Shown: positions 43,877-55,677, counted from the stretch's first letter. The stretch is 64,000 nucleotides of DNA from Leptospira sp. GIMC2001 (GCF_028462125.1 NZ_CP115468.1:124001-188000); one strand, 5' to 3'. The notes: generated from the sequence alone by a model not told the origin. Numbers and translations are program-made.

Positions 43877-45793
43877 TTACAAAACGGGAATATTCAATAA
43901 TCCAAAATTCAGTCCTTTTTTATGAAAAAATTGAACTTTTGCAGACATCTTTTGGGATCTGAGCATTATACTTTCTATACCAACACTGGATGGAGATGAA
44001 TCCAATTCATTCCAAGCAAAAGGAATCCCATTATTCACAACGATCAGAGTAATTCTATGCGGGCGCTTTCGAAGATGTATGGAGATTTCCGTAGCTTTTG
44101 CATGTCGAATGATATTGGTCATCATCTCAAGAAATATTCTCTGAGTGCTAAGAGATTTTTCCATTCCTAACGATTGTGATACTTTTTCTATATTTGAATG
44201 TATGATGAAACGGTTCGTTGTTTTTAGTCGTTCAATGTATTTGAGAATCTCACCTTCTAATATTTCGTATTCTTTCTTTTCTTGACCTAAAAGATAAACT
44301 ATATCTCGAATATTTATAAGAACATAATTCAATTGAGTTTTTACTTTCGCAAGTATTGTATCTGGATTGTCACCATCCAAACGAACTTGAGTCATCATTG
44401 CAGTAATCTCTGACCCAATGCTGTCATGAATATCACGCGCAATTCTACTTCGTTCTTCAGCTTGCCGGCGGATCTGATCATTGTATTTATTCTGCAATAC
44501 TACAAGAGACTCAGCGTTGGAATAGGCCTCGGCTTGGCGAACCGCAATAATATGTGAATGGATACAAATAAATATCAGAAGTCCTAAAGGAAAGCTGTAA
44601 GGGAATAAGAATAAAAAATTAATCAAACCATGTAGGACATCATTGATCATAAAAATAAACAAAACGGTAATTGAAAACAAGATCAATCCTGAGAATTTTC
44701 TCTTCAGTACAAATGCTTTAATCATCATCGCAAGAATATAAGTTCCAAAAATAATTGGGATATACAATGAGTAACCATAGTAGGAAGAAATTTTGTTAAT
44801 TGGGTAAATCATGATTCCAATCAGAAATAATGAAACAATAGCCATGAGGATTCTAAATACTGTCTTAGATAAATCTTTGGGAAATATATAAGAAATAAAT
44901 AAAAAGCATGTCGGTGTTAAAAGTAACTCCAAAATAAACTCAGCTTGAAAAAGTGAGTTGGGTCCCATCTTGGGCATGATGATTATCCAGGAAGTTGACG
45001 TTACTAGACTATAGGAAGATACGATAAAACAAAAAATTGAAAAATAGAGCGGTAGCTTGTCCTTGCTATAATTTTTAAAAAAAGAAAGGTGATAGACTCC
45101 AATACTGAGAATGCAACTGAAAATAAAAAAAGTATAAAAATGCTTTCTCATTATTTTTGACTTTAGAGTATTTATTTTCATTATATAAAATGGATTTCTA
45201 ATTCCTCCCCATCTTGTGTTACCTCTAAAATTGGCAATTTCAATAATAAGATCTACTGATCTTGAATCTAAAACAATATATTCACCTATATCATGTTCAA
45301 CGAAATTTGTGCTTTCTGGATTTCGTCCAGGTATACCATTCCATTCTTTTTTTATTCCATTAATCCAGATCGCATGCACAGAGTAGAAATTCTCCGGGAT
45401 ACGAATTGCTAAATCCTTCTCTGTTGGAGGTAGGAGGATCTGTAATCGAAGCGTTGCAAATCCTTCTCCACCGATCTCATCGTTTATAGGTTTCTTATAG
45501 TTCCATACTCCAGGAACAAATAGATAGTGCTGGGGATTCTCTGGTGAGCGATTCGCCAGTTTTTCTTCCGAATATAATTCATTCCAATAGAATTCCCAAT
45601 CTCCATTGAGAGGAACTTCGCTCTTCTGATTGAAATTCCAACCACTTAGATCGAGCAATCCAATATTAGCTAATGGATATCCAATTCTTGGGTTGGGTTG
45701 GCATGAATTAAAAAAAAAGGAAATGAATATTATTTTAATTAAAACAATAATATAATAATATGGTAAGCATTTTTTAAATCTGGTACTTGCCAT
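43877..45793 (-). CDS. 7TM-DISM sensor histidine kinase (NarL-type)
   Basis: A 638-residue membrane kinase. After an N-terminal hydrophobic segment ending NSCQPN there is a periplasmic beta-jellyroll extracellular domain (residues about 45-200), then seven membrane helices (about 215-415), the 7TM-DISM arrangement. The cytosolic part has a HisKA_3 dimerisation helix with phosphoacceptor (RSRIARDIHDSIGSEITAMM) and a HATPase domain with N box FLEMMTNIIRHAKATEISIH and VVNNGIPFAW. It overlaps the upstream response-regulator gene by 20 bp. The ligand is unknown; DISM domains often bind carbohydrates. Confidence 0.9.
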   Translation of the reverse strand: MASTRFKKCLPYYYIIVLIKIIFISFFFNSCQPNPRIGYPLANIGLLDLSGWNFNQKSEVPLNGDWEFYWNELYSEEKLANRSPENPQHYLFVPGVWNYKKPINDEIGGEGFATLRLQILLPPTEKDLAIRIPENFYSVHAIWINGIKKEWNGIPGRNPESTNFVEHDIGEYIVLDSRSVDLIIEIANFRGNTRWGGIRNPFYIMKINTLKSKIMRKHFYTFFIFSCILSIGVYHLSFFKNYSKDKLPLYFSIFCFIVSSYSLVTSTSWIIIMPKMGPNSLFQAEFILELLLTPTCFLFISYIFPKDLSKTVFRILMAIVSLFLIGIMIYPINKISSYYGYSLYIPIIFGTYILAMMIKAFVLKRKFSGLILFSITVLFIFMINDVLHGLINFLFLFPYSFPLGLLIFICIHSHIIAVRQAEAYSNAESLVVLQNKYNDQIRRQAEERSRIARDIHDSIGSEITAMMTQVRLDGDNPDTILAKVKTQLNYVLINIRDIVYLLGQEKKEYEILEGEILKYIERLKTTNRFIIHSNIEKVSQSLGMEKSLSTQRIFLEMMTNIIRHAKATEISIHLRKRPHRITLIVVNNGIPFAWNELDSSPSSVGIESIMLRSQKMSAKVQFFHKKGLNFGLLNIPVL

Positions 45794-46445
45794 CTTGAAT
45801 AATTCCCAATCTTCTTCCGCGTATTATCGCTTGTGATTTGCTATGGACATTTAATTTTTTATAAATATTTTCAACGTGACGCGATACTGTATGTGGGCTT
45901 ATATCTAATTCATCTGCTATATCCGAATAGACTAGTCCAAGTGAGACCAAGTTCAGGACTTCCTTTTCACGATTGCTGAGAAGATTGCTTTCTTCTATGT
46001 CACTTTCTGCGCTTGGAATTTTAGTATTGAATTCATCAATTATTCGAGTTGCAATTCTTGGAGTGAGAGGTGAGCCACCTAACTGAATTACTTTCAATTC
46101 AGCGATTAGTAAGTCCAGAGGTGTATCTTTGAGTAGATAGCCATTGGCTCCTTTCTTGATTGCTTGAATGATATTATCTTCATCTTCGAAAACGGTGTAC
46201 ATAACAATTTTCATATCAGGAACTGATAGTTTTAACTCTTCTAGAATGGATATTCCACTTTTGCCGGGTAATCCGATATCGAGGATTAGAATATCAGGTG
46301 GATTTTTGAAAACATTTTGTACTGCTGAGTCAGCATCGGAGTATATTTCATTAAGCTGAAATTCTGATTGTTGAGCGAATAATTCTGAAAGATTGGTAAT
46401 TACTTTCTCATTGTCTTCAACGATCGATACCTTGATTGTAGCCAT
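45774..46445 (-). CDS. NarL/FixJ-family response regulator
   Basis: A 223-residue regulator: receiver domain (SIVEDNEKVI with acidic pocket; phospho-acceptor Asp in LILDIGLPGKSG; Thr in MYTVFED; Lys in LLKDTPLD) and a C-terminal LuxR-type helix-turn-helix (LSNREKEVLNLVSLGLVYSD, IADELDISPHTVSRHVENIY, KKLNVHSKSQAI). It is first in the operon with its histidine kinase and the 20-bp gene overlap supports the pair. Targets are not visible here. Confidence 0.95.
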   Translation of the reverse strand: MATIKVSIVEDNEKVITNLSELFAQQSEFQLNEIYSDADSAVQNVFKNPPDILILDIGLPGKSGISILEELKLSVPDMKIVMYTVFEDEDNIIQAIKKGANGYLLKDTPLDLLIAELKVIQLGGSPLTPRIATRIIDEFNTKIPSAESDIEESNLLSNREKEVLNLVSLGLVYSDIADELDISPHTVSRHVENIYKKLNVHSKSQAIIRGRRLGIIQDGKYQI

Positions 46446-46612
46446 ACTGTTCTATAGTAGAATAGAACATATGAAGAATTCTGTCTATTGTTTATAAAGT
46501 TTCTACCCAATTAAGATAGATATTTCTAAATTAAATGGGGTAAAGTTTGTTTTTCGAACTTCTATTCTAGAAATTTGTTTTTAAAATTCCTAAAGTGCTA
46601 GCGAATTGATTC

Positions 46613-47635
46613 CTAAACTGTGATTCCTTGATCTTTTAGATCTGATTCCATCATGATTTTTACCAATTCTTTGAATTTTACTTTAGGAACCCAACCCAGT
46701 TTTTCTTTTGCTTTCTTGGGATCACCTATCAGTAATTCAACTTCTGTCGGACGGAAATATTTTGGATCGATTTCTACCAATAATTTATTGGTTTTCTTAT
46801 CATATCCCTTTTCATCAGCACCGGATCCTTTCCAGACAATTTCGATATCGACTATTTTAAAAGACTCTTCTATGAATTCTTTTACGGTATGAGTTTCGTT
46901 CGTAGCCACGACGTAATCGTCGGGTTGATCTTGCTGAAGCATCATCCACATCATCTCAACATAGTCAGGAGCATATCCCCAATCTCTTTTAGAGTCGATA
47001 TTTCCCATAACTAGACGATCCATTTTGCCAGCCTTAATAGCGGAAACTCCTAGTGTGATCTTTCTTGTCACAAACGTTTCGCCACGGCGAGGTGATTCGT
47101 GATTGAATAAAATTCCATTGGATGCGTGCAGATTGAACGCTTCTCTATAATTTACAACTGCCCAGAACGCATATAATTTTGCGACAGCATACGGAGATCT
47201 TGGATAGAATGGAGTCTTCTCCGTTTGAGGAACTTCTTGAACTAGTCCATAAAGTTCAGAAGTGGATGCTTGGTAGAAGCGAGATTTGACACCTGTTTGC
47301 TTGATGCTATCTAGAATACGTAGTGTTCCGACAGCATCAACTTCTGCTGTGTATTCTGGAACTTCAAATGAAACCTGAACATGAGATTGAGCAGCCAAAT
47401 TGTAAATTTCAACAGGCGCCACTTTTTCTAGAATTCGATTCAAATTGCTGGAATCGGTCATGTCTCCGTAATGCAACTTAAGATTCTGGTTGCTATGAAG
47501 GTGTTCAATTCGTCCTCGATTGAAAAGGCTTGTTCTTCTTACGATTCCATGAACCTCATAGCCTTTTGCCAATAATAATTCAGTTAAATACGATCCGTCT
47601 TGTCCAGTAATGCCAGTAATCAGTGCTTTTTTCAT
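46613..47635 (-). CDS. gmd: GDP-mannose 4,6-dehydratase
   Basis: A 340-residue extended short-chain dehydrogenase converting GDP-mannose to GDP-4-keto-6-deoxymannose, the precursor of fucose, rhamnose or perosamine in surface glycans. The NADP site is [18 protein letters not shown], the catalytic triad lies in STSELYGL (Thr/Ser) and [15 protein letters not shown] (Tyr, Lys), with Glu between; downstream [10 protein letters not shown] and [15 protein letters not shown] are specific to Gmd. It is monocistronic with 177 bp upstream of unremarkable sequence. Confidence 0.95.
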   Translation of the reverse strand: MKKALITGITGQDGSYLTELLLAKGYEVHGIVRRTSLFNRGRIEHLHSNQNLKLHYGDMTDSSNLNRILEKVAPVEIYNLAAQSHVQVSFEVPEYTAEVDAVGTLRILDSIKQTGVKSRFYQASTSELYGLVQEVPQTEKTPFYPRSPYAVAKLYAFWAVVNYREAFNLHASNGILFNHESPRRGETFVTRKITLGVSAIKAGKMDRLVMGNIDSKRDWGYAPDYVEMMWMMLQQDQPDDYVVATNETHTVKEFIEESFKIVDIEIVWKGSGADEKGYDKKTNKLLVEIDPKYFRPTEVELLIGDPKKAKEKLGWVPKVKFKELVKIMMESDLKDQGITV

Positions 47636-47813
47636 GATATCCTAAATATATGGATAAGATAAATAGGGATTGATATTTTGAAAGAAGAATTTGATTCAAA
47701 AATCTAAGCTTTGAATTGTCCTAGAGGATACCAACTTTGGAAAAAAATAATACTGAAATTCTACAAAAAATATAGAATCTAAAATATTCGAAAACAACTC
47801 TGCAATCAGAACT

Positions 47814-49598
47814 CTAGAATTTCTTATTAGGAAGTAAAGTTTTTCTGATTTCTTCTAAATACAAATTTGCTTCGGACTCACCTTTCTTGATAAGTTCACT
47901 AAACCGAACAAAGTCAAACAATTGAAATTCTTCTAAGTGAAAATTAAGAAACAAATCCATCCGAAGTTGCTTCAAGCGAGTGATTTCTCTTCCTTCGAGT
48001 GTGATAGTCCGACCCATGATCTTCAATATGGGAGGATATTTAATAGTATCCCATACATAACGAAATAATGATTTACCTGATGCTTTTCTGCTCTCAAATA
48101 ATTTGAGTGAGACAGCTTCTTGCAAGGGTGATACATTGACACCTAACACGATGTCGGCGCCTTTTGCGCGGACTAAATCCTCAGGAACGTTATTGACCAT
48201 TCCTCCATCGACAAGAACTTTTTCCCCGAGAAAATAAGGAGGGAAAGCTCCAGGTAAACTCATAGTTGCAATGAGCGCCTCAACAACTGGACCGCGATCG
48301 AAAACATATTCTTTCCCACTTTGTAGATCCACTGCGGATGTTACAAAAGGAATCGGTAATTCTTCAATTCTTAAGTCACCAAATGCTTCCTTCAGCATCC
48401 GTCGCATTTTTTTACCTTTAAAAAAAGATACAAAAGGAAGAGTTGGATCAAATGCACTTTCCAAGCCACCGAAAAATTTGCGAATCATGAGTTCCATGCT
48501 ATCGAGACTATCACCGCGAGCATAGAGTGCACCTACTACTGCTCCGAAAGATGCTCCCGATACGAAATCAAAATGTAAGCCTTCTCTATGCAATATTTTG
48601 AATAGACCGATATGCGCAAGGCTTCTTGCACCACCCCCGCCCAAAGCAATTCCTCTTGTGCGAGACACAAGAAATCTAGCTAGTGCATCTTGTTTTGTAA
48701 ATGCTTTATGGAATGAATCTGGTCCTAGATGCATTCGCAAAGAATCAATATCAGCTACTGCTGAATCAATTTTATACAATACAGTTCGTCCGTTAAAATT
48801 ACGAATTCTAGTCTTCCAGAAGTTTAGAATATTCTCTTTCTCGTTTATATTTTTATCAGTTTCTTTCTCCCAGAAAATGATTAGATCTGATTGAAGAACA
48901 ATTGATGGAAGATCCATACAGGTTTCAGGAGTATCGAAATACAAATGAACAAGAGGAGACTTTTTACGAATCGCACTTAGTTCCTCTGAAAATTTTTCAT
49001 GACTGAGTCCTTTGAACTGAGAGATTTTTATAAGGACTGAACTGGAAGTTTGTATTTGAGATGTTTCGGCTATAAGACCATTCAACTTTTCTTGGAAATC
49101 ATCCATGCCATCTAATGGCAAATGACAGAAAAGTCTTCTTGGCTGGTATTTTTTTAGAGGTTGTAGTTCAATATGTTCTCTCATCCGACTTGAGAGGAGT
49201 TTCATGATGTTCTGGGATAAGGCTCTCTCTTTCAATGCGATCTGCATGAAGGCTTTACCGTCTATCATATACACCAAACTATCTATTACTGCATAGGCGG
49301 AAGTGGAGTGGGCGTTTCCGGAAAGCAATGAATTCTCTGAGATTACATCACCTGGTCCAAGGTAGATATTATTTTTGCCAGAAAATCCTTCTAAGACAAT
49401 CTCACCATATCGGATTATATAAATATGCTCAGATGCCTCACCTTTGTAATAGAGAAAATCATGATTACGCACCATTCTCTCTTCTATATGACGAAGAATA
49501 GATTTTAATGCAGGAAGTGATAAACCTTTAAAAAGCTCTACCGATTTCAAAAACTTCAGCATTACTTTTTCTTTTTCAGCTTTTGTCAATTCTTGCAC
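47814..49598 (-). CDS. Cyclic-nucleotide-binding patatin-like phospholipase
   Basis: A 594-residue NTE/RssA-like esterase. N-terminal cNMP-binding domain (residues about 15-130; DFLYYKGEASEHIYIIRYGE, LGPGDVISENSLL), then a Rossmann-like linker and a patatin domain with GGGGARSLAHIGLFK (oxyanion), GASFGAVVGALYAR (GxSxG nucleophile) and DGGMVNNVP (Asp of the dyad). It probably hydrolyses phospholipid or lysophospholipid under cNMP control. Start is a GTG at 49598; a TTG at 49589, seven bases after GAGGTG, is plausible. Confidence 0.88.
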   Translation of the reverse strand: MQELTKAEKEKVMLKFLKSVELFKGLSLPALKSILRHIEERMVRNHDFLYYKGEASEHIYIIRYGEIVLEGFSGKNNIYLGPGDVISENSLLSGNAHSTSAYAVIDSLVYMIDGKAFMQIALKERALSQNIMKLLSSRMREHIELQPLKKYQPRRLFCHLPLDGMDDFQEKLNGLIAETSQIQTSSSVLIKISQFKGLSHEKFSEELSAIRKKSPLVHLYFDTPETCMDLPSIVLQSDLIIFWEKETDKNINEKENILNFWKTRIRNFNGRTVLYKIDSAVADIDSLRMHLGPDSFHKAFTKQDALARFLVSRTRGIALGGGGARSLAHIGLFKILHREGLHFDFVSGASFGAVVGALYARGDSLDSMELMIRKFFGGLESAFDPTLPFVSFFKGKKMRRMLKEAFGDLRIEELPIPFVTSAVDLQSGKEYVFDRGPVVEALIATMSLPGAFPPYFLGEKVLVDGGMVNNVPEDLVRAKGADIVLGVNVSPLQEAVSLKLFESRKASGKSLFRYVWDTIKYPPILKIMGRTITLEGREITRLKQLRMDLFLNFHLEEFQLFDFVRFSELIKKGESEANLYLEEIRKTLLPNKKF

Positions 49599-49715
49599 CT
49601 CAACTATACAAAATATCGGCAGGTCTATGAATATTAATATGCAGTATTTCTAGCTAATAGAACAAATTGAAAATTTCAATTCAATATGAAATTATTTATT
49701 TCGAAATGGATTAGA

Positions 49716-50030
49716 TTAACTTTGGGTTACAGCAAGATCTGCAACAGATTCAAAGTCATTATCTCTAATATACTTTTCATAAAACCTATCTGCATCCTCT
49801 TTTGTCTTGAGTGAGAACCATTTTCCTTCTGGATAGGATACCAAAATTGGACCTTCTTCACATCGATCTAGACAGCCCGCTCTTTGAACTCGAACCTTTG
49901 ATGTTTTTGGTTTTTGTTTTAGATGCTTTAAGATTTCGGAATTGTGAACACCGCAGGAAGGTCTTTCTCCTTCACCGCGATGATTCTCGCAGACAAAAAT
50001 ATGTTGATCGTAGAATCTTTCAGTTGCCAT
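49716..50030 (-). CDS. Thioredoxin-like [2Fe-2S] ferredoxin
   Basis: A 104-residue protein of the thioredoxin-like ferredoxin family. Cluster ligands are in [17 protein letters not shown] and [20 protein letters not shown] (four Cys with typical spacing). Family proteins carry one [2Fe-2S] cluster with a thioredoxin fold. It overlaps the end of gcvP by 11 bp, so it is cotranscribed and translationally coupled with the glycine cleavage genes, an association worth noting because P-protein itself needs no ferredoxin. Confidence 0.88.
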   Translation of the reverse strand: MATERFYDQHIFVCENHRGEGERPSCGVHNSEILKHLKQKPKTSKVRVQRAGCLDRCEEGPILVSYPEGKWFSLKTKEDADRFYEKYIRDNDFESVADLAVTQS

Positions 50031-52950
50031 ATTCAGAAATGGGGAGGCAAGTACAGATCAAATTTCGATCGCCATAGACATTATCAATCCTTCCGACACT
50101 CGGCCAGAATTTATTTGTGACTAAGAATGGAAGCGGATAAGCAGCTCTTTGTCTAGGATACTTACGATTCCAACCATCATTGATTACCATTGAAGCAGTG
50201 TGAGGTGCTCCTTTTAGTGGATTGTCCATTTTGTCGAGTTTGCCTTCTTCGATTTCTGTAATTTCTGCACGGATAGAAATCATAGAATCAATAAATCGAT
50301 CTAGCTCGGATTTGGATTCACTTTCTGTTGGCTCAATCATAAGTGTTCCTGGAACAGGAAAGGACATGGTCGGTGCATGGAAGCCGTAATCCATGAGTCG
50401 TTTCGCGATGTCTTCTGCTTCAACTCCCGATGTCTTCTTGAGATTTCTTGTGTCTAGAATACATTCGTGAGCAACAAGTCCGGCATTTCCTTTATACAAA
50501 ACTCCGTACGCATTGTTCAATTTCTTAGCCATATAATTGGCATTTAGAATCGCAGTCTTTGTAGCTAGATTCAAACCTTCTTCACCCATCATCGCTATAT
50601 AAGACCAAGAGATAACATTGATACTCGCAGATCCCCAAGGAGCTGAAGAAACAGCACCTTGTGTAATTCCGGTTCCGTTATCGATCAAAGCATGTCCTGG
50701 CAAAAAGGGTACTAAGTGTTCGGCAACACCTATTGGTCCTACACCGGGTCCACCACCGCCATGAGGAATACAAAATGTTTTATGAAGATTCAAATGGCAG
50801 ACATCAGCACCTATATCACCAGGTCTAGTGATGGCAACTTGGGCATTCATGTTTGCTCCGTCCATATAGACTTGTCCGCCATTATCATGAATGATTTTAC
50901 ATATCTCAATGATTCCTTCTTCAAATACTCCGTGAGTTGAAGGATAGGTTACCATAAGAGCACCTAACTCATTTTTATGCTTCTCAGCTTTCTCGCGTAA
51001 ATCATCAATATTGATATTACCATTCTCATCACAAGAGACAACGACAACTTTGAATCCAGCCATAACAGCAGATGCGGGATTTGTTCCGTGAGCAGAAATG
51101 GGAATAAGACAGATATCTCTGTGGACTTCGTTACGGGATTGATGATAGCCACGAATAGCAAGCAATCCTGCATATTCTCCCTGCGAACCAGCATTAGGTT
51201 GCAGAGAGACTTCTGCAAATCCTGTAATTTCACAGAGCCATTTCTCTAGTTGACCAAAAATTTTCCGATATCCTTCCGTCTGTGACGCTGGTGCAAATGG
51301 ATGAATGGAACCTAACTCTGGCCATGTGACTGGGTACATTTCCGTCGTTGAGTTCAGTTTCATGGTGCAAGAACCCAACGGAATCATCGAGTGGACGAGT
51401 GATAAATCCTTAGCTTCCAATCTTTTGATATAACGGAGCATTTCTGTTTCTGTATGATAGGAATTGAAAACAGGATGCGTTAGATAATCACTGGTTCGAA
51501 TCAATTCCTTCGGAAGATGATGTTCAATGCTTGAGACCAATTCTTCAAGTGAGAAGGGCAGTGATTTGCCTTTATGGAAAACTTCTAGAATGTCTTGGAC
51601 ATCTTGAAGTGTTACAGTTTCATCTAAGCTTATACCAACAGAATGTTGATTGAATTGACGAAGATTGATCCTTCTCTGTTCAGCATAACTCATAATTTCC
51701 GCTGCAGTAAGTTGTTCCAGATCAACCTTTATTGTATCAAAGAAAGGTTTTGAATTGATTGTATATCCTAATCTTTCAAGTCCTTCAGCCAAAACAGCTG
51801 TTAGCTTGTGAATGCGTGTTGCGATCTTCTTTAGTCCTTGCGGCCCGTGATAGACTGCATAGAATGAAGAGATTACTGCAAGTAAGACTTGTGCCGTACA
51901 AATATTACTGGTTGCCTTGTCTCGACGGATATGTTGCTCGCGAGTTTGTAGAGACAATCTGTAAGCCATATTGCCTTGTGAATCTTTGGAGGCTCCGATC
52001 AATCTTCCTGGCATGAGTCTCTTGTATTCATCACGAGTTGCCATAAAGCCGGCATGAGGTCCACCAAAACCTAGTGGTAAACCAAATCTTTGTGAACAAC
52101 CAACTACTGCGTCTGCACCAAATTCTCCAGGAGATTTCAAAACGGTTAATGCCATCAAGTCCGCTGCAACGATGACTTTTGTTTCAAATGCATGCATTGA
52201 ATCAACAAACTTAGAATAGTCGTGAATAGTTCCATCTGTTGAAGGATACTGAACTAAACTGCCGAAGAAATCTCTAGAACCTGTGATTTTTTTGAATGAA
52301 CCGACAACAATTTGAATACCAAGTGGATTGGCTCTTGTCCTAAGAACTTCTAAAGTCTGCGGATGAACAGACTGAGATACAAAGAAACTATTTCCAGAAT
52401 CATCACCTCTAAGCTGATAACACATTGTCATCGCTTCGGCTGCGGCGGTTGCTTCATCAAGTAAAGATGCGTTTGATACATCCATTCCAGTTAAGTCGGT
52501 GATCATTGTTTGGAAATTGATCAGTGCTTCCAATCTACCTTGAGCGATCTCAGCTTGGTACGGAGTGTACGCAGTATACCAACCTGGATTTTCTAATACG
52601 TTTCTCTGGATGACAGCTGGTGTAACACAAGAGTTGTATCCCATACCAATATAAGATCGAAAGATTTTATTCTTTGATACGATTTCTTTTAGATCTCTAA
52701 GAACTTCTTTCTCACCTTTGGGAAGTGGAAGATTCAATTTTCGGTTCAACAAAATTTTGGAAGGAACGACATCCTTGATCAAGTCATCCAAATTAGAATA
52801 TCCTAGGTATTCTAACATTTCTTGCCTTTCTGATTCACTAGGTCCAATATGCCGATCTCGGAATGAATCGCTTCGATACAATAACTCTTGCAGCGAAATA
52901 GATAGCGGATCAGAAGTTTCTGCGAGATGTGGATGGCTGAGTTGTGGCAT
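50020..52950 (-). CDS. gcvP: Glycine dehydrogenase (decarboxylating), P protein
   Basis: A 976-residue single-chain P protein of the glycine cleavage system, decarboxylating glycine and passing aminomethyl to lipoyl-H protein. The start is ATG 52950, seven bases after AAGGA. The pyridoxal-phosphate lysine is in [20 protein letters not shown], followed by the Gly-rich loop. The N- and C-terminal halves are homologous; length is usual for the fused form. It is third in gcvT-gcvH-gcvP, 115 bp after gcvH. Confidence 0.96.
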   Translation of the reverse strand: MPQLSHPHLAETSDPLSISLQELLYRSDSFRDRHIGPSESERQEMLEYLGYSNLDDLIKDVVPSKILLNRKLNLPLPKGEKEVLRDLKEIVSKNKIFRSYIGMGYNSCVTPAVIQRNVLENPGWYTAYTPYQAEIAQGRLEALINFQTMITDLTGMDVSNASLLDEATAAAEAMTMCYQLRGDDSGNSFFVSQSVHPQTLEVLRTRANPLGIQIVVGSFKKITGSRDFFGSLVQYPSTDGTIHDYSKFVDSMHAFETKVIVAADLMALTVLKSPGEFGADAVVGCSQRFGLPLGFGGPHAGFMATRDEYKRLMPGRLIGASKDSQGNMAYRLSLQTREQHIRRDKATSNICTAQVLLAVISSFYAVYHGPQGLKKIATRIHKLTAVLAEGLERLGYTINSKPFFDTIKVDLEQLTAAEIMSYAEQRRINLRQFNQHSVGISLDETVTLQDVQDILEVFHKGKSLPFSLEELVSSIEHHLPKELIRTSDYLTHPVFNSYHTETEMLRYIKRLEAKDLSLVHSMIPLGSCTMKLNSTTEMYPVTWPELGSIHPFAPASQTEGYRKIFGQLEKWLCEITGFAEVSLQPNAGSQGEYAGLLAIRGYHQSRNEVHRDICLIPISAHGTNPASAVMAGFKVVVVSCDENGNINIDDLREKAEKHKNELGALMVTYPSTHGVFEEGIIEICKIIHDNGGQVYMDGANMNAQVAITRPGDIGADVCHLNLHKTFCIPHGGGGPGVGPIGVAEHLVPFLPGHALIDNGTGITQGAVSSAPWGSASINVISWSYIAMMGEEGLNLATKTAILNANYMAKKLNNAYGVLYKGNAGLVAHECILDTRNLKKTSGVEAEDIAKRLMDYGFHAPTMSFPVPGTLMIEPTESESKSELDRFIDSMISIRAEITEIEEGKLDKMDNPLKGAPHTASMVINDGWNRKYPRQRAAYPLPFLVTNKFWPSVGRIDNVYGDRNLICTCLPISEYGN

Positions 52951-53064
52951 ATACAATCCTTAGTTCTTAAATCAGATAAAATAAAAAGTTAAACAATACA
53001 TCAAATTATCTTTGAATCAATAAATACATCTTTCTTTCGTTGCATTGATTCTTCAAAAGTTGAA

Positions 53065-53457
53065 TTAGTCTAACGTTGCAACGTATTCTTTATACTTAGA
53101 CGCATCCATGAGTTTGCTTAGTTCAGAATCAGAGATTCCAGTTACTCGAATAAACCAAACCTCAAACGGATTGGCATTGATAGACGCTGGATCAGATTCA
53201 AGAGCGGGATTGACTTCAGAAACTTCACCTGTGATTGGAGAATATAAATCTTCTGCAGCTTTTACAGATTCAATGGTTCCGAATGATTCGAATTGCTTAA
53301 CAGATTTACCAACTTTTGGAACATCTATGTAAACGATATCACCGAGAGCAAGTTGTGCAAAGTCGCTGATTCCAATCGTTGCGGAATTCCCTTCAATTTT
53401 GACCCATTCATGTTTCTCTGAGAAATAATAACCTTGTGGTGCGTTTGTTTCTGCCAT
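53065..53457 (-). CDS. gcvH: Glycine cleavage system H protein
   Basis: A 130-residue carrier protein. The lipoylated lysine is in [20 protein letters not shown]; the motif and N-terminal [19 protein letters not shown] are those of GcvH. It shuttles the aminomethyl group between P, T and L proteins. It follows gcvT with a 9-bp gap. Confidence 0.97.
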   Translation of the reverse strand: MAETNAPQGYYFSEKHEWVKIEGNSATIGISDFAQLALGDIVYIDVPKVGKSVKQFESFGTIESVKAAEDLYSPITGEVSEVNPALESDPASINANPFEVWFIRVTGISDSELSKLMDASKYKEYVATLD

Positions 53458-53466
53458 TCTGATATC

Positions 53467-54576
53467 CTATTTGTTCTTACGAACACTTCCTTCTATGAAT
53501 TTTCCTGTTGTAATTATAGCTTTTTTTCTCTGACCACGAATTTCTACATAAATTTCTTTCCCATCTGCTGAATGATCTTTATTTATGAGAGCCATTCCAA
53601 TTGATTTTTTGAGACTCGGAGAGTGTGTGCCAGAAGTAGTGACGCCAATTTCGGAACCATCCATACTATAGATTGGATATTCTTCTCTGAGAACACCAGG
53701 TTCAGATAGAGTTATACCAACTGTTTTTTTGGATGCACCATTTTTCTTATCCTTAATGATTCTATCATATCCTAGATACGGGTTTGATTTTTCTTTTACA
53801 ATCCATCCAATTCCGGATTCAACAGGGCTTCGATCCGCTGTGAGCTCATGTCCATAAAGAGGATATTTTGCTTCGATTCGAAGTGTATCTCGGGCACCCA
53901 ATCCAACTGGAACCAATCCTTGGTCTTTGTATTTGGATAATAGATCATTCCATAATTTTATTCCTGAAGGAATGGAAGTATAGATTTCGAAACCATCTTC
54001 ACCTGTATAGCCAGTACGAGATACGATGATCTCTTCATTATCAAAAGGCATAAGGGCAAAATTATAGTAAGCAATTGAATCAAGTGAGTGACCAAGATAG
54101 TTAGCGAATATATCATTTGCTTTTGGACCTTGGATCGCAATCTGGTGCCAAGAGTCTGATTCATTTCTAATTTCAAAAGAATTAGAAGTCTTATATTTCA
54201 ATAAATGTGTATAAACTGTTTCATAATTGGATGCATTTGAACATATGAAGTATTTGGAATTGGAAAATTTGTATAAAGTTATATCATCTACCAGTCCACC
54301 TTGCTCATTTACGATAGCATTGTACTGAACTTGTCCATCCTTCAATAGCTCAACGCTGTTACAAGTTACGAACTCTAGGAATTTTAAAATTTCCAAAGGA
54401 TCACCTTCGATAATGATTTCTCCCATATGGGATACATCAAAAAGTCCCGCGTCATTTCTTGTGGATAAATGTTCTGCGATGATCCCTTTGTATTGAACTG
54501 GCATATCCCATCCACCAAATGGAACCATTTTGGCTCCAAGTTCTCTATGAATCTGATTGAGCGGTGTTTTTTTCAT
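53467..54576 (-). CDS. gcvT: Aminomethyltransferase, T protein
   Basis: A 369-residue T protein transferring the methylene group from H protein to tetrahydrofolate with ammonia release. Signatures: [70 protein letters not shown]. It is first in gcvTHP. Only 84 bp separate it from the divergent gene, too short for a glycine riboswitch, and none is seen. Confidence 0.97.
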   Translation of the reverse strand: MKKTPLNQIHRELGAKMVPFGGWDMPVQYKGIIAEHLSTRNDAGLFDVSHMGEIIIEGDPLEILKFLEFVTCNSVELLKDGQVQYNAIVNEQGGLVDDITLYKFSNSKYFICSNASNYETVYTHLLKYKTSNSFEIRNESDSWHQIAIQGPKANDIFANYLGHSLDSIAYYNFALMPFDNEEIIVSRTGYTGEDGFEIYTSIPSGIKLWNDLLSKYKDQGLVPVGLGARDTLRIEAKYPLYGHELTADRSPVESGIGWIVKEKSNPYLGYDRIIKDKKNGASKKTVGITLSEPGVLREEYPIYSMDGSEIGVTTSGTHSPSLKKSIGMALINKDHSADGKEIYVEIRGQRKKAIITTGKFIEGSVRKNK

Positions 54577-54660
54577 ATTTCTACCCTTATAATACTAAAA
54601 TAAATTTCATACTTACGATTCAAATGGAATTTTAGACGTAGATAGGACGAAGAGGATGAT

Positions 54661-55677
54661 ATGTTAAGAGAAATATATGAAGTAAAAAGAACTGGAAAGC
54701 TTGATCGATTAAAACTTAGAGAAGATACACTCAGTGATCCATTAGATTCGGAAATTCAAATCAAAATTCATGCTATAGGTTTGAATTTTGCTGATATATT
54801 CGCAATATTCGGACTTTATAGTGCAACACCTAAGACTCCATTTATTCCAGGATTAGAGTATTCTGGAGTTGTAATTGCCAAGGGACGGTCAGTTAAAGGT
54901 ATAAAATTAGGTGATAAGGTGATGGGATGCACACGTTTTGGTGCTTATTCTACTGCATTGAATGTTGATTCACGTTATGTTCTTCCTCTACCAAAAAAAT
55001 GGAGTTATGAAGAAGGTGCTGCATTCATTACGCAAGCTCTTACTGCATTCTATGCGTTAAAAACACTTGGTGATATAAAAAAGAATCAAATTGTTATGAT
55101 TCATAGTGCTGCTGGTGGTGTTGGAATCCTTGCTAATCGCATCGCAAAGAAGTATGGTGCTAAAACAATCGGTGTTGTTGGAGATAAATCTAAGCTTGAT
55201 GTTTTAAAAAATGAAGGATATGATCATTCAATAGTTAGAAGTGATGATTTTCGCAGTGAATCTATAAAAATTTTAGACAATAGACCCTTATCTTTGGTGT
55301 TGGAATGCATTGGTGGACAAATTTTTAAGGATAGTTATGACTTACTCGCTCCTACAGGACGACTTATAACATATGGAAGTGCAAATTTTACACCGACTAG
55401 CAAGGCATTGAACCTTTTTACACTATTGATTCGATACATCAATCGACCAAAAATAGATCCATTGAAGATGATTTCAGAAAACAAATCAGTTATGGGTTTC
55501 AATTTAATATGGCTATGGGATCAAGTTGATGAATTACAAAAACATTTGAATGAACTTATAAAGTTATCACTCAAACCTCAGATGATAGGATCAGTTTATA
55601 CATGGAATGAGTTACCATTAGCATTAGAAAAATTTCAATCAGGTAAGAGCATTGGTAAGGTCGTTATTCGATTGTAA
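54661..55677 (+). CDS. Zinc-independent MDR quinone oxidoreductase-like
   Basis: A 338-residue medium-chain dehydrogenase/reductase. GroES-like domain (GLNFADIFAIFGLYSATPKT, FIPGLEYSGVVIAKG) then NADP Rossmann domain (VMIHSAAGGVGILANRIAKK, VLECIGGQIFKDSY). The catalytic zinc ligands are absent, as in quinone oxidoreductase and VAT-1-type enzymes. Substrate unknown, probably a quinone or enone. Divergent from gcvT. Confidence 0.85.
   Translation: MLREIYEVKRTGKLDRLKLREDTLSDPLDSEIQIKIHAIGLNFADIFAIFGLYSATPKTPFIPGLEYSGVVIAKGRSVKGIKLGDKVMGCTRFGAYSTALNVDSRYVLPLPKKWSYEEGAAFITQALTAFYALKTLGDIKKNQIVMIHSAAGGVGILANRIAKKYGAKTIGVVGDKSKLDVLKNEGYDHSIVRSDDFRSESIKILDNRPLSLVLECIGGQIFKDSYDLLAPTGRLITYGSANFTPTSKALNLFTLLIRYINRPKIDPLKMISENKSVMGFNLIWLWDQVDELQKHLNELIKLSLKPQMIGSVYTWNELPLALEKFQSGKSIGKVVIRL

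Noticed and set aside
54577..54660. Possible glycine riboswitch before gcvT
   Set aside because: The gap is only 84 bp and lacks the tandem aptamer cores.
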